This document shows, one piece after another, positions 39,918 through 48,414 of a stretch of DNA of 64,000 nt (the stretch's first letter is position 1; each line of letters begins with the position of its first letter). Location: the NCBI RefSeq assembly GCF_004681185.1, contig NZ_SRIF01000002.1, positions 372,001 to 436,000 of the forward strand, given 5' to 3'. This DNA is from Haloarcula amylovorans. GTDB lineage: Archaea; Halobacteriota; Halobacteria; Halobacteriales; Haloarculaceae. The position numbers and the translations under genes were made by a program. Under the pieces are notes generated by a model that searched no databases, was not told the DNA's origin, and saw only the letters and a list, made by a program, of their open reading frames with translations.

Positions 39918-41663
39918 TCACGTCGCGCTTTCGCTGGAGGACCGCGAAGCGCTTCGTCCGGGAACCGTCCACGTGCGTTCCTCCGTCGTCGAGAGACGAG
40001 GGAGGTCCGCGTTTTCGAGGATTCGGTCGCGCCAGATAGCGTAGGTGAGGACGTTCCAGGACTGTCGGCCACTGCCTTCGATGATGGATTCGCGCTCGTC
40101 GCTGGGGACGAACGACGGCGGCGCGTACGTCTCGAACGCCGACGAGAGCGGCCCCGATCTCAGGTACCGCTGGTACGGCAGCACGCCAGCGCCCTTCGGT
40201 TGTTCGATGGGATACGCCGGTAGCCGCTCGCGTAACAGCTGCTTGAGGTGGTGTTTCGCCGAGACGTCGTAGAGGTGTCTGGGGCCGGAGACGAAGCGCC
40301 GCTCGGCGGGGACCGACAGCGATGTCTCGATCATACTCTGGGTCTCGAAGGGGTTGGTCAGCGTGTTCCCGTAGGCCATCGCCAGCTGTCGCCAGCGCGC
40401 GCCGACCCGGTGGCCGAAGACGAGGTTCATGTGTCGGCATTCGGTCTGCCGAGCGAACCGACTGTGGGACGGGTCGAGCGGCACCCGTTCGGTCACGTAC
40501 TCCGTCTGGGCGGCGAGACGTTCGTCGACGAGCGAGGGATCGAACAGCCGCTTCGCGTAGTCGGGGTTCGAGTACGTCGCGTACTGGTGTGCGTACGAGT
40601 CCGCGTCGTCGACCGGGCGGTCGAACTGAGCGTCGAGTTCGTCCATCCACTCGACGAACCCGCCGACCGGTCCGGGCCCGTACCGAGCGAGACTACGGGA
40701 GATAGGCGTGTTCAGCAGCGGACTGGCCCAGTCGGCGTAGCGCGGGCCCTTGATGGGTGTGTTGCCGAAGATGGAGTCCGCGCCGACGGCCATCACGTAG
40801 CGCCGTCCGGAGTACTGCCGGAGCGCTTCGTTCACCATCAGCACCTGTAGCGGGCACGAGGGCGACCCGGTCGCGTCGATGCTGTCCTCTAAGTGTTCGA
40901 GGACGGCCGCTTCGGGAATCATCTCCTGTTCGAACGGCGCGTCGAAATGGTCGGCCCCCTCGCGCGCGTATTCGACCTCGTAGGCGTACTCTTCGGAGCC
41001 CACGCCGGCGTTCAGCATCGTCGAGTCCTCGAAGAACGTCTGGGTGAGCGTCGAGTCCACGCCCCCGGAATAGAGGTTGATAGAGTCGCCGTCGAACCCG
41101 TCGGTCGCCATCAAGTCGTCGTACGTCGATTCGATGGCCGCGGGGGCTCGTGACGGCGGCGTCTCCGTCTGCGTCGAGAGCGTCCCGACGCGCTCGCTAG
41201 TCGTCTCGCCACTGTCGAGGTGCCAGGTGCGCCACTCGCCCTGTTCGACGCCGTCGACCTCTTCGACGAACCCCGTCGCGCCGACGGGCGCGCGAAACAG
41301 CAGGTGATCGATTATCACTTCGTCGCTGACGGTCCGCGCTTCGACCGGGACTTCGGCCAGCGCGTTGCGGAAGTGGTCGGCGAGGACGAACTCGCCGTTC
41401 GTCTCCGTCCAGTAGAGTCGGTGGCCGCCGGTGACCGACCGGTAGGCGTGGACTGTCCGCCCCGAATCGTTCTCTACGTTGACCGCGATGGCATCCTCGG
41501 TGACCGACGGCAGGTCTCGCTTGACCTCGGCGATCGACGTGGCGTCTCGAAGAACTTTCTCGATACTCGACACGTCGATGCCGGCGACGACCCACGTTCC
41601 GGTGTCCGTCTCCAGTGTTCTGGCCGCCGGGTCGGCCACGAGCAGGCGAAACGATCCGGTCAT
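39918..41663 (-). CDS. Asparagine-synthase-like protein without glutaminase cysteine
   Basis: The 581-residue protein has an N-terminal half that resembles the Ntn domain of asparagine synthases (Tyr-Arg-Ser-Val-Thr-Gly-Gly-His-Arg-Leu-Tyr-Trp). It starts Met-Thr-Gly rather than Met-Cys, so the glutaminase nucleophile is absent. The synthetase half has the PP-loop Ser-Gly-Gly-Val-Asp-Ser at 199-204 and later Gly-Ala-Asp-Ser-Ile-Phe-Gly. It probably adenylates a carboxylate and uses an amine or ammonia other than glutamine. Relatives in polysaccharide clusters amidate sugar acids. It is placed at the right end of the surface region. TTATTAT at 41691-41697 is centred 31 bases before the start. 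Confidence 0.82.
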   Translation of the reverse strand: MTGSFRLLVADPAARTLETDTGTWVVAGIDVSSIEKVLRDATSIAEVKRDLPSVTEDAIAVNVENDSGRTVHAYRSVTGGHRLYWTETNGEFVLADHFRNALAEVPVEARTVSDEVIIDHLLFRAPVGATGFVEEVDGVEQGEWRTWHLDSGETTSERVGTLSTQTETPPSRAPAAIESTYDDLMATDGFDGDSINLYSGGVDSTLTQTFFEDSTMLNAGVGSEEYAYEVEYAREGADHFDAPFEQEMIPEAAVLEHLEDSIDATGSPSCPLQVLMVNEALRQYSGRRYVMAVGADSIFGNTPIKGPRYADWASPLLNTPISRSLARYGPGPVGGFVEWMDELDAQFDRPVDDADSYAHQYATYSNPDYAKRLFDPSLVDERLAAQTEYVTERVPLDPSHSRFARQTECRHMNLVFGHRVGARWRQLAMAYGNTLTNPFETQSMIETSLSVPAERRFVSGPRHLYDVSAKHHLKQLLRERLPAYPIEQPKGAGVLPYQRYLRSGPLSSAFETYAPPSFVPSDERESIIEGSGRQSWNVLTYAIWRDRILENADLPRLSTTEERTWTVPGRSASRSSSESAT

Positions 41664-41690
41664 TGCACAAGAGTTGTGCGGGTATCCCCA

Positions 41691-41697
41691 TTATTAT
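41691..41697 (-). promoter_or_regulatory. TATA box of the asparagine-synthase-like gene
   Basis: TTATTAT on the plus strand is centred 31 bases before the start codon at 41663, in line with a leaderless transcript. Confidence 0.55.
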
Positions 41698-41931
41698 GCC
41701 GTTGCTATTCGGCGAATTCTCCAGCACATTGGCCTCTCGAAGCGAATCCGCGGCATTCGTGGGATCACGACGGGGGCGGTCTCTACGCCGATTTCCGTGA
41801 TCACCGAGAAGGCAGTACGAACAGCCGTCTTTCGCGTCCGATCTGTGACTGCGGGATACGCCGTGGTGCAGATTCTATATCGCGGATAGTAGTTTAACGA
41901 GGTTAGTTCAGTGTCGTAGTCGAGATACGAG

Positions 41932-42315
41932 ATGACGGCGAGAACGCTCCGCTCACGTCGATATGCGGCGATAGCTGCTGCCGGTATCGAGTAGCAGTCT
42001 CGACCGATCTCGAACGATGATGGATGGTGTCACGTTTTGCGTCGTAGCGTCCACGTTTCGCTCGTCGCGCGTCCTCACGCGTGTTTCGCTACGTCGGTGC
42101 CGTCCCTTCGGCGTCCTGCTCACGCCTTCAGCGGCGCTCGCCCGCCCGTCGTCACAGTAGCACGCCGCCAGTACACTCGAAACGATGCGTTGTCGGGAAC
42201 CGTCGCGGTGACGACGCTGACGGTCTCGCTCTCGGCGGCCACGGCTGCCGGCGAGACGATAGCTGTCGGTCCATTCGCAGGCTCGGAGCCATCTCGGTCC
42301 CACGAAAATCGTTGA
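41932..42315 (+). pseudogene. Possible remnant of a secreted-protein gene
   Basis: ATG at 41932 encodes 20 residues that look like the start of an export signal (Arg-Ser-Arg-Arg-Tyr-Ala-Ala-Ile-Ala-Ala-Ala-Gly) and then hits TAG at 41992. About 190 bases later a plus-strand frame reads Ser-Gly-Thr-Val-Ala-Val...Ala-Gly-Glu-Thr-Ile-Ala-Val-Gly-Pro-Phe-Ala-Gly, a pattern often seen at the C-terminal beta-sandwich end of haloarchaeal secreted proteins. The middle has no consistent frame. It may be a decayed gene filling this 743-base gap (41664-42406), where I see no intact gene. The evidence is thin. Confidence 0.3.
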
Positions 42316-42406
42316 GTCGCAGGTTGAACGACGAGTGCGGCCGTCTCCCGCCGCTCGGGCCGAATCAGCGCTCTACCGGTGATAAATCAACATACGCGAT
42401 ATAGAA

Positions 42407-44143
42407 TCAGCGTAGTCGCGTCCGCAGCGTCTCGGCAGTCTGCTTGCCGATGCCGTCGACGGCGGTCAGTTCGTCCGCCGAGGCCTCGCGGACACCGTCG
42501 ACGCTGCCGAAGCGACGCAACAGACGCTTTCGCGTCGCCGGGCCGACGCCGGGAACCTCGTCGAGTGCCGTCGAAATCTCGTCGCGGAGGGTCTGGTGGT
42601 ACTGGACGGCAAAGCGGTGGGCCTCGTCGCGAACTCGCTGGAGGAGGTGGAGGTGCGAGGCGTCGTCCGCCCAGTCGTATACCCTCTCGGACGTGATGAC
42701 CAACTCCTCGTCTTTCGCCAGCGCGACCACGGGCACGTTCCAGCCAGTTTCGGCCAGCGCGTCCTGGGCGGCCCCCAACTGACCCTCGCCACCGTCGATG
42801 AGCAACAGGTCCGGGTCGGGGCGGTCGTCGCGTCCCTCGACGGCGCGCAGCGCTCGCCAGCGAATCAGCTCGCGCATGTTCGCGTAGTCGTCGTTGCGCT
42901 CGGTGAGTTTCTTCCGCCGGTAGCCTGACTTATCCGGCGACCCGTCGACGGCGAGGACGTTCGACCCGACGACGCTGCGGCCCTGGGCGTGGCTCACGTC
43001 GAACCCTTCGATGCGGTTCGGGCGGTCGATGCCCAGCGCGTCGGCCAGCGCCCCGACTTCGTCGCTGACGCCACCGCGTTGTCGGGCGTTCTTCAGCGCG
43101 AGATCCACGAGCGTCGCCTCGCGCCCCGCGCCGGGGACCCGCAGCGTGACGCCCTCGCGTTCGAGCCACGCCTCGATGTCGGGGTCGGCGGGGTCTTCGG
43201 CGCAGAGAATCTCGTCGGGGAACTCCCGTTCGGCGTAGTACTGCGCGATGAAGGCCCGATAGACACCTTCCGCTCCTTCGCCCTCGGGTGCGTCGAGCGT
43301 GTGTCGTTCGCGCTCGACGAGTTTCCCGCCCTCGGCGTGCAGTCGTGCGACGACGGCCCTATTTCCTTCGACGGCAGCTCCGAGAACGTCCGTGCTGGCC
43401 GCGCCTCTGGCGTCACTGACGGCCGTATCGCCCTCGCCGTGGAGCGCCTCGACCGCGTCGAGTTTGTCCCGGAGGTTCGCCGCGCGCTCGAACTCTTGGT
43501 CCTCGGCAGCGGCGTCCATTCCCCGCCGGAGTGGATCGGCGAGCACGCCGATTTCACCCTCGAAAAATCGCTCGACGCTCGTCACGTCGGCCGCGTAGTC
43601 CGCCTCGCTGATCTCGCCGGTGCAGGGTGCGGTGCAGATACCCATCTCGTAGTCCAGACAGGGCCGGTCGCGGTTGCTGTACTTGTGGTCCGAACAGCCG
43701 CGCAGGCCGTAGGTCTCCCGAAGGGCTTTGACGACCGTCTCGACCCGGCCCTTGTCGGTGAACGGTCCGTACACCGTCGCGCCGTCTTCGGGGTCACGCG
43801 TCACCTCGATTCGTGGGACGGCGTGGTCGGTCAACTGGACGAGCGGGTAGGACTTGTCGTCTTTCAGGCGGACGTTGTACGGCGGCCGGTGGCGCTTGAT
43901 GAGGTTGGCTTCGAGCAAGAGCGCCTGCGTCTCCGTATCGGTGACCGCGAAGTCGATGCGGTCGGCCCGCCCGACCATCTTGCGGATACGCTGGCTTCGA
44001 GGGTCGCCGTAGGAACGAACGCGGTCCCGCAAATCGACGGCCTTGCCGACGTACAGCACTCGGCCCTCGCCGTCCTCGAACTGGTAGATGCCCGGTTCTC
44101 GGGGGAGGTCGCCGGCCCGCGTTCGAACGCCGTCTGTGTCCAT
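42407..44143 (-). CDS. uvrC: Excinuclease ABC subunit C
   Basis: The 578-residue product has the UvrC layout. A GIY-YIG nuclease domain comes first (Gly-Ile-Tyr-Gln-Phe near 18-22, Val-Leu-Tyr-Val-Gly-Lys-Ala), then a Cys segment (Cys-Leu-Asp-Tyr-Glu-Met-Gly-Ile-Cys-x3-Cys), and a UVR-like region near 210-235. The RNase-H-like endonuclease half follows, with Gly-Phe-Asp-Val-Ser-His and [10 protein letters not shown], and then a C-terminal helix-hairpin-helix pair (Val-Pro-Gly-Val-Gly-Pro, Val-Asp-Gly-Ile-Gly-Lys). It makes both incisions in UvrABC nucleotide-excision repair, a bacterial-type system that haloarchaea carry. uvrA and uvrB are not in the window. Length is within the usual range. 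Confidence 0.96.
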   Translation of the reverse strand: MDTDGVRTRAGDLPREPGIYQFEDGEGRVLYVGKAVDLRDRVRSYGDPRSQRIRKMVGRADRIDFAVTDTETQALLLEANLIKRHRPPYNVRLKDDKSYPLVQLTDHAVPRIEVTRDPEDGATVYGPFTDKGRVETVVKALRETYGLRGCSDHKYSNRDRPCLDYEMGICTAPCTGEISEADYAADVTSVERFFEGEIGVLADPLRRGMDAAAEDQEFERAANLRDKLDAVEALHGEGDTAVSDARGAASTDVLGAAVEGNRAVVARLHAEGGKLVERERHTLDAPEGEGAEGVYRAFIAQYYAEREFPDEILCAEDPADPDIEAWLEREGVTLRVPGAGREATLVDLALKNARQRGGVSDEVGALADALGIDRPNRIEGFDVSHAQGRSVVGSNVLAVDGSPDKSGYRRKKLTERNDDYANMRELIRWRALRAVEGRDDRPDPDLLLIDGGEGQLGAAQDALAETGWNVPVVALAKDEELVITSERVYDWADDASHLHLLQRVRDEAHRFAVQYHQTLRDEISTALDEVPGVGPATRKRLLRRFGSVDGVREASADELTAVDGIGKQTAETLRTRLR

Positions 44144-44196
44144 CGCGGTGTGGTTGGGGCTCGGCGGAGTTGAACGTCACGCTGGCGAGTCGAGCG

Positions 44197-44832
44197 TCAC
44201 GCCAGCGGGTCGTCCATGGGCGGCGTCGCTTGTCCCGCTTCGGGCGGGGCGTCGCCGGGCAAGAGTGCCGCACGGAGGCGGTCTATCGCACCGTCGTCGG
44301 CAGGCGGGGGCAGCTCCACGTCGTCGTCGCCGGCCACCTCGACGACGAGCAGTCGCTCGCGGCTCCACGCGTAGACGCCGAGCGCGACGGCCGCGAATGC
44401 CAGCGCCAGCCCGCCGAACAGCAGCATGAGGTCGTCGAGTCGTGCCATGAGAGAGAGCATCGTCTGAAGCAAGCCCAGCATCCCACCCAGACCGGGAGCC
44501 GTGGCCGCACCCCCGCTGTCCAGCGAGACGCCGCTGGCTAAACTGTCGAGGCTGACCAGTTGGCCCGCGACGACGAGTGCGATCCCGGCGACGAACGCCT
44601 TCAGGCCGTGTTCGAGAAATCGGCTCTCGCCGCTGGTCCGCCGGTCGACCCCGTCGACGTTGGGACGGTCGACCTGTCGGAAATTGGGTCCCTCGCGTTC
44701 TGGCGTGAACACGAGGACGCGGTGGCTCGTCACGACAACGCCGCTACCGTCGAGAGAGACCTGTTCCTCGACGCTCTCGCCGTCATACAGCAGGCCTCCG
44801 GCCCGCGCGCCCCAGTCCATACCCCTACTCAT
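44197..44832 (-). CDS. Membrane protein with PH-like N-terminal domain
   Basis: The first 70 residues look like a small bacterial PH-type fold (Gly-Glu-Ser-Val-Glu-Glu-Gln-Val, Val-Val-Val-Thr-Ser-His-Arg-Val-Leu-Val-Phe). Two or three TM helices follow (about 75-95 and 118-158) and then an acidic, Pro-rich tail. It is 211 residues, or 207 if translation starts at the internal Met5. The Thr-Ser-His-Arg-Val-Leu-Val-Phe strand is the clearest family mark. It lies downstream of and divergent from a zinc-ribbon membrane protein, and 53 bases before uvrC on the same strand as read from the right. Function unknown. Confidence 0.75.
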   Translation of the reverse strand: MSRGMDWGARAGGLLYDGESVEEQVSLDGSGVVVTSHRVLVFTPEREGPNFRQVDRPNVDGVDRRTSGESRFLEHGLKAFVAGIALVVAGQLVSLDSLASGVSLDSGGAATAPGLGGMLGLLQTMLSLMARLDDLMLLFGGLALAFAAVALGVYAWSRERLLVVEVAGDDDVELPPPADDGAIDRLRAALLPGDAPPEAGQATPPMDDPLA

Positions 44833-44894
44833 GCGAAGCAGGTGATTTCAATGTTTGCCCCCAAACGGCTATCTCGATACGATACCGAGTTACC

Positions 44895-45410
44895 ATGATG
44901 AGAGCCGATCCGCGCTGTCCCCACTGCTCGGAGAAGGTCAGCGCCACCGCGACCTGGTGTATGCACTGCGGGCAGGACTTCGCGGCACCTACCGACGCCA
45001 GCAGCGGGCAGCTCGCGGGTGGCGATGCATCGGTGGCCGACCTCGAAGCGGCGCTAGAGGCCGGAGAGTTCGACGGAATAACTCGGATTCTCCAGCGTCG
45101 GGCGGACGGCCCGCGCGTCGTCGGCGTCGCACTCGGGTTCGTCGCGCTGGTAACGCTGCCCATCGTCGCCCCTGCGGGGCTGACGTGGGCTTACCTCGCG
45201 GCCGCCGTCAGTATCGGGGCGTACGCGGCCCGACAGCCGAGCGTGGACGACGCGATTCGTGACGGCGGTACTGCGCTCGCCGTCATGCCGGTTTTGCTGT
45301 GGCTGGTCGCCGCTATTGTCGGAGGATTCACGGGCGTCAGCGCGCTCGATCTGGTCGGCCCGACGCTGTACGCGGGTGTGGTTCTGTTCGCCGTGCGACG
45401 GCTCACGTAG
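44895..45410 (+). CDS. Zinc-ribbon membrane protein
   Basis: The 171-residue protein starts with a zinc ribbon (Cys-Pro-His-Cys and Cys-Met-His-Cys, 14 residues apart). An acidic linker leads to about four TM helices between residues 75 and 165. Such zinc-ribbon plus membrane proteins are frequent and poorly characterised in haloarchaea. It is divergently placed from the PH-like membrane protein at 44197-44832, with 62 bases between the starts, so the two could share control. No known function. Confidence 0.78.
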   Translation: MMRADPRCPHCSEKVSATATWCMHCGQDFAAPTDASSGQLAGGDASVADLEAALEAGEFDGITRILQRRADGPRVVGVALGFVALVTLPIVAPAGLTWAYLAAAVSIGAYAARQPSVDDAIRDGGTALAVMPVLLWLVAAIVGGFTGVSALDLVGPTLYAGVVLFAVRRLT

Positions 45411-45511
45411 GGACACCGGTCGCCGCGTCGGGAGCCATCGCCGGCCAGACGCGACGGTATCAAAACTACCATGCCCTCGGGCTACGAGTCCGAGTACAAC
45501 AGGTGTCTCCC

Positions 45512-46624
45512 GTGACCGAAAAACGCGAATACAAAGACGACTACCCCGAGAAGACGCTGTACATCCCCGGTCCGACAGAGGTCCGCGAAGACGTCATCGA
45601 CGAGATGGCCCAGCCGATGTTCGGCCACCGGATGGACCGGATGACCGACCTCTATACGACCATCGTCGAGGACACCAAGGAGTTCCTCGGTACGAACAAC
45701 GACGTCATCATCCTGACGGCCTCCGGGACCGAGTTCTGGGAGGCCTCGACGCTCAACCTCGTCGACGAGAACATCCTCGTCCCGACCTGTGGGAGCTTCA
45801 GCGAGCGCCACGCGAACGTCGCCGAACGGCTCGGAAAGGACGTCGACCGACTGGAATACGAGTGGGGACAGGCCATCAAACCTGAGGACATCCGCGAGGA
45901 ACTCGAAGAGAGCGATAAACACTACGACGTGGTCGCGACCGTCATGAACGAGTCCTCGACCGGCGTCCGCAATCCCATCGAGGAGATCGGCGACGTCGTC
46001 GCGGAGTATCCGGACACCTACTTCGTGGTCGACGCCGTCTCCGCCCTCGGCGGCGACTACGTCGACATCGACGAACACGGCATCGACGTCATCTTCGCTT
46101 CAACGCAGAAGGCCTTCGCGATGCCGCCCGGCCTCGCGGTCTGTGTCGTCAGCGACGACGCCTACGACCGCGAAGTGGACACGGACTCCGCGTCGTGGTA
46201 CGGCGGGTTCCAGCGCTGTCTGGACTACTACGACCGGAAGGGCCAGACCCACTCGACGCCGGCCATCCCGGTCATGCTGGCCTACCGCAAGCAGATGAAG
46301 CACATGCTCGAAGAGACCCACGAGGGCCGCGACCAGCGCCACGAGGAGATGACCGAGTACGTCCACGAGTGGGCCCGCGAGCACTTCGACCTCTTCGCTG
46401 AAGAGGGGTATCGCTCTCAGACGGTCTCCTGTATCGAGAACACGCAGGACATCGACGTTGCCGCGACGATAGAACAGGTCTCCGAGGAGTACGACATGGT
46501 CTTCTCGAACGGGTACGGCTCACAACTCGGTGAAAAGACGTTCCGCATCGGTCACATGGGCGAACACGATGTCGAGAGCATCAAGGAACTCACCGACGCC
46601 ATCGAAGACGTCGCCGACCTCTGA
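45512..46624 (+). CDS. Class V PLP-dependent aminotransferase (serine/alanine-glyoxylate type)
   Basis: The GTG at 45512 is preferred (Val-Thr-Glu-Lys-Arg-Glu-Tyr); another GTG nine bases upstream is possible and the longer frame is a shadow. The 370-residue protein shows the family start Tyr-Ile-Pro-Gly-Pro-Thr-Glu-Val, then Thr-Ala-Ser-Gly-Thr-Glu, Glu-Ser-Ser-Thr-Gly-Val, Val-Asp-Ala-Val-Ser-Ala-Leu-Gly-Gly, and PLP lysine in Ser-Thr-Gln-Lys-Ala-Phe. Members interconvert serine, alanine, glyoxylate and hydroxypyruvate; some archaeal ones act in serine or phosphoserine metabolism. It is probably monocistronic. The reaction class is firm and the substrate is not. Confidence 0.92.
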   Translation: MTEKREYKDDYPEKTLYIPGPTEVREDVIDEMAQPMFGHRMDRMTDLYTTIVEDTKEFLGTNNDVIILTASGTEFWEASTLNLVDENILVPTCGSFSERHANVAERLGKDVDRLEYEWGQAIKPEDIREELEESDKHYDVVATVMNESSTGVRNPIEEIGDVVAEYPDTYFVVDAVSALGGDYVDIDEHGIDVIFASTQKAFAMPPGLAVCVVSDDAYDREVDTDSASWYGGFQRCLDYYDRKGQTHSTPAIPVMLAYRKQMKHMLEETHEGRDQRHEEMTEYVHEWAREHFDLFAEEGYRSQTVSCIENTQDIDVAATIEQVSEEYDMVFSNGYGSQLGEKTFRIGHMGEHDVESIKELTDAIEDVADL

Positions 46625-46760
46625 CAGCAACGCCATCGCCACTGAATCTTCTGTCACTTCCTTCTCTCCGGCTGTACCGACCATCCATACCGACCGTGCA
46701 AGCCGGTCACAGGGCGCGCACCGTCGTTGTAGTTATCAGAATGTAAATCTCGGGGAGTAG

Positions 46761-46767
46761 ATATAAG
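46761..46767 (+). promoter_or_regulatory. TATA box of the transducer-opsin operon
   Basis: ATATAAG is centred 28 bases before the ATG at 46792. It is the only such element nearby and implies that the transducer and the opsin-like gene are made from one leaderless mRNA. Confidence 0.55.
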
Positions 46768-46791
46768 TCCGATTTCCGGACTCTCTTCGCT

Positions 46792-48414
46792 ATGGAGACG
46801 ACACGCGGATTCGAATCGATAGCTGGCCATTACAGCAGGCGCATTGGCGCGGCGCTCGCGGTAACGTTGGTCGGGACGCTCGCTTTCGGGGCGCTCTTCG
46901 CCGTCCACGCGGCGGACACGGGGGCAGGGTTGTCAGCGATCGCCGGCACGCTGTTCGTCGTCGTGCTCAACCTCGGCTTGCTCGGTATCGTCCTTGGGGG
47001 CAACGCGGCCGTTGCGCTCCGACGACTGACCGGTGCCGCGGAAGCCATCGAGGACGGCGACCTCGAAGCCAGCCCCGACGTGGACAGAGCCGACGAGTTC
47101 GGTCGCCTCGCCGCGGCGTTCGACAACATGAGCAACTCGCTCGGGACGGCACTCGACGAGTCCGAGACGGCACGGAGAGAGGCCGAGGACGCTCGCGAAG
47201 ACGCAGAGGAATCCCAACGAGACGCAGAAGCGGCCCGTCGCGAAGCAGAAGCGTTCAACGAGACGCTCATCGAACACGCGACGGACATCGGCGATGCGAT
47301 GGACGCGGCCGCCGACGGCGACTTCACGCGCCGACTGGAGACCGACGCGGACGTCGACGCTATCGAGCGAATCGCGGTTGCCTACGAGGAGATGGCTGGC
47401 GACCTCTCGACGACGGTCGACGAGATTCGGGGGTTCGCCACCGTCGTCGAGGACGCGAGCGGGTCCGTCGCCGACGACGCGGCCGACGTCGAACGACTCA
47501 ACGAGTCGCTGGCGAGCGATATCCGCGAGTTGGCACGCGATATCGAAGGACAGGCGAACCAACTCCAGACTGCCGTCGCGGAGACGAACGACCTCTCGGC
47601 GACGATCGAGGAGGTCGCCTCGACGACGGACGAGGTCGCCCGACAGGCCGGACGGGCCTCGGACGTCGGCACGACCGGCGCGGAACGCGTCACCGACGCC
47701 ATCGAGTCCATCGAGGGCGTCGAGACCGCTATCGCCGACTTGGACGCGCTCGTCGCGGAACTGAACGACCGGATGCGGGACGTGGAGTCGACGACCGGCA
47801 TCATCGACGACATCGCCGAACAGACCAACATCCTCGCGCTCAACGCGAACATCGAGGCCTCGCACGCCAGCGAGGGCGGCGAGGGGTTCGCCGTCGTCGC
47901 CGACGAGGTCAAGAGCCTCGCCGAAGAGACCCAGACCGCCATCGACGAAATCGAGGGCATCGTCGCCGGCGCTCGGTCGGACGTCGACGAAGTAACCCAG
48001 GAGATGGACGACACCAGAGCGCGCATCGACGACAGCGTCGAGACGGTCACCGACGCGGGCGACACGCTGGCACAGCTCACCGACACCGTCGACGACGTCG
48101 ACGAGGCGATGGGCGAGATCGCTCGGGCGACCGACGACGGTGCGGCCGCCACCGAAGAAGTGGCCGCGACCATCGACACTGTCGGTGACGCCGCCGCCGA
48201 CGTGGCCGAGCGCTCGCACACACTGGCCGACACCGCCGAGGAGACCGCGGAGACGATGAGCGACGTGCGCGGTCGGGCCGACGACCTCTCTGCCCGCACC
48301 GCGGAACTCATCGACCGCTTGTCGGCCTTCGAGACGCGCGACCAGCACCACGGCGCGACTGCCGACCCGACACCGACCGCTGGGCGACAGACGATGGGTG
48401 GTGACGATGATTAG
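46792..48414 (+). CDS. HtrII-like methyl-accepting transducer
   Basis: The 540-residue protein has two TM helices (about 18-40 and 48-70) with only a few residues outside the membrane, as in sensory-rhodopsin transducers and unlike ligand-binding chemoreceptors. TM2 ends Val-Leu-Asn60-Leu-Gly-Leu, which lines up with the Asn74 region of Natronomonas HtrII. A HAMP domain follows (about 70-122), then a coiled coil (120-160), a second HAMP-like segment (160-215) and the signalling helices. The hairpin tip is at 340-382 ([14 protein letters not shown]). It should form a dimer that controls CheA/CheW. Its stop overlaps the opsin-like gene by 8 bases. Confidence 0.93.
   Translation: METTRGFESIAGHYSRRIGAALAVTLVGTLAFGALFAVHAADTGAGLSAIAGTLFVVVLNLGLLGIVLGGNAAVALRRLTGAAEAIEDGDLEASPDVDRADEFGRLAAAFDNMSNSLGTALDESETARREAEDAREDAEESQRDAEAARREAEAFNETLIEHATDIGDAMDAAADGDFTRRLETDADVDAIERIAVAYEEMAGDLSTTVDEIRGFATVVEDASGSVADDAADVERLNESLASDIRELARDIEGQANQLQTAVAETNDLSATIEEVASTTDEVARQAGRASDVGTTGAERVTDAIESIEGVETAIADLDALVAELNDRMRDVESTTGIIDDIAEQTNILALNANIEASHASEGGEGFAVVADEVKSLAEETQTAIDEIEGIVAGARSDVDEVTQEMDDTRARIDDSVETVTDAGDTLAQLTDTVDDVDEAMGEIARATDDGAAATEEVAATIDTVGDAAADVAERSHTLADTAEETAETMSDVRGRADDLSARTAELIDRLSAFETRDQHHGATADPTPTAGRQTMGGDDD

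Noticed and set aside
44044-44143. Overlapping UvrC N-terminal frames on the plus strand (42989-44173)
   Set aside because: The minus strand carries full-length UvrC with GIY-YIG and helix-hairpin-helix motifs. The plus frame has no family features.
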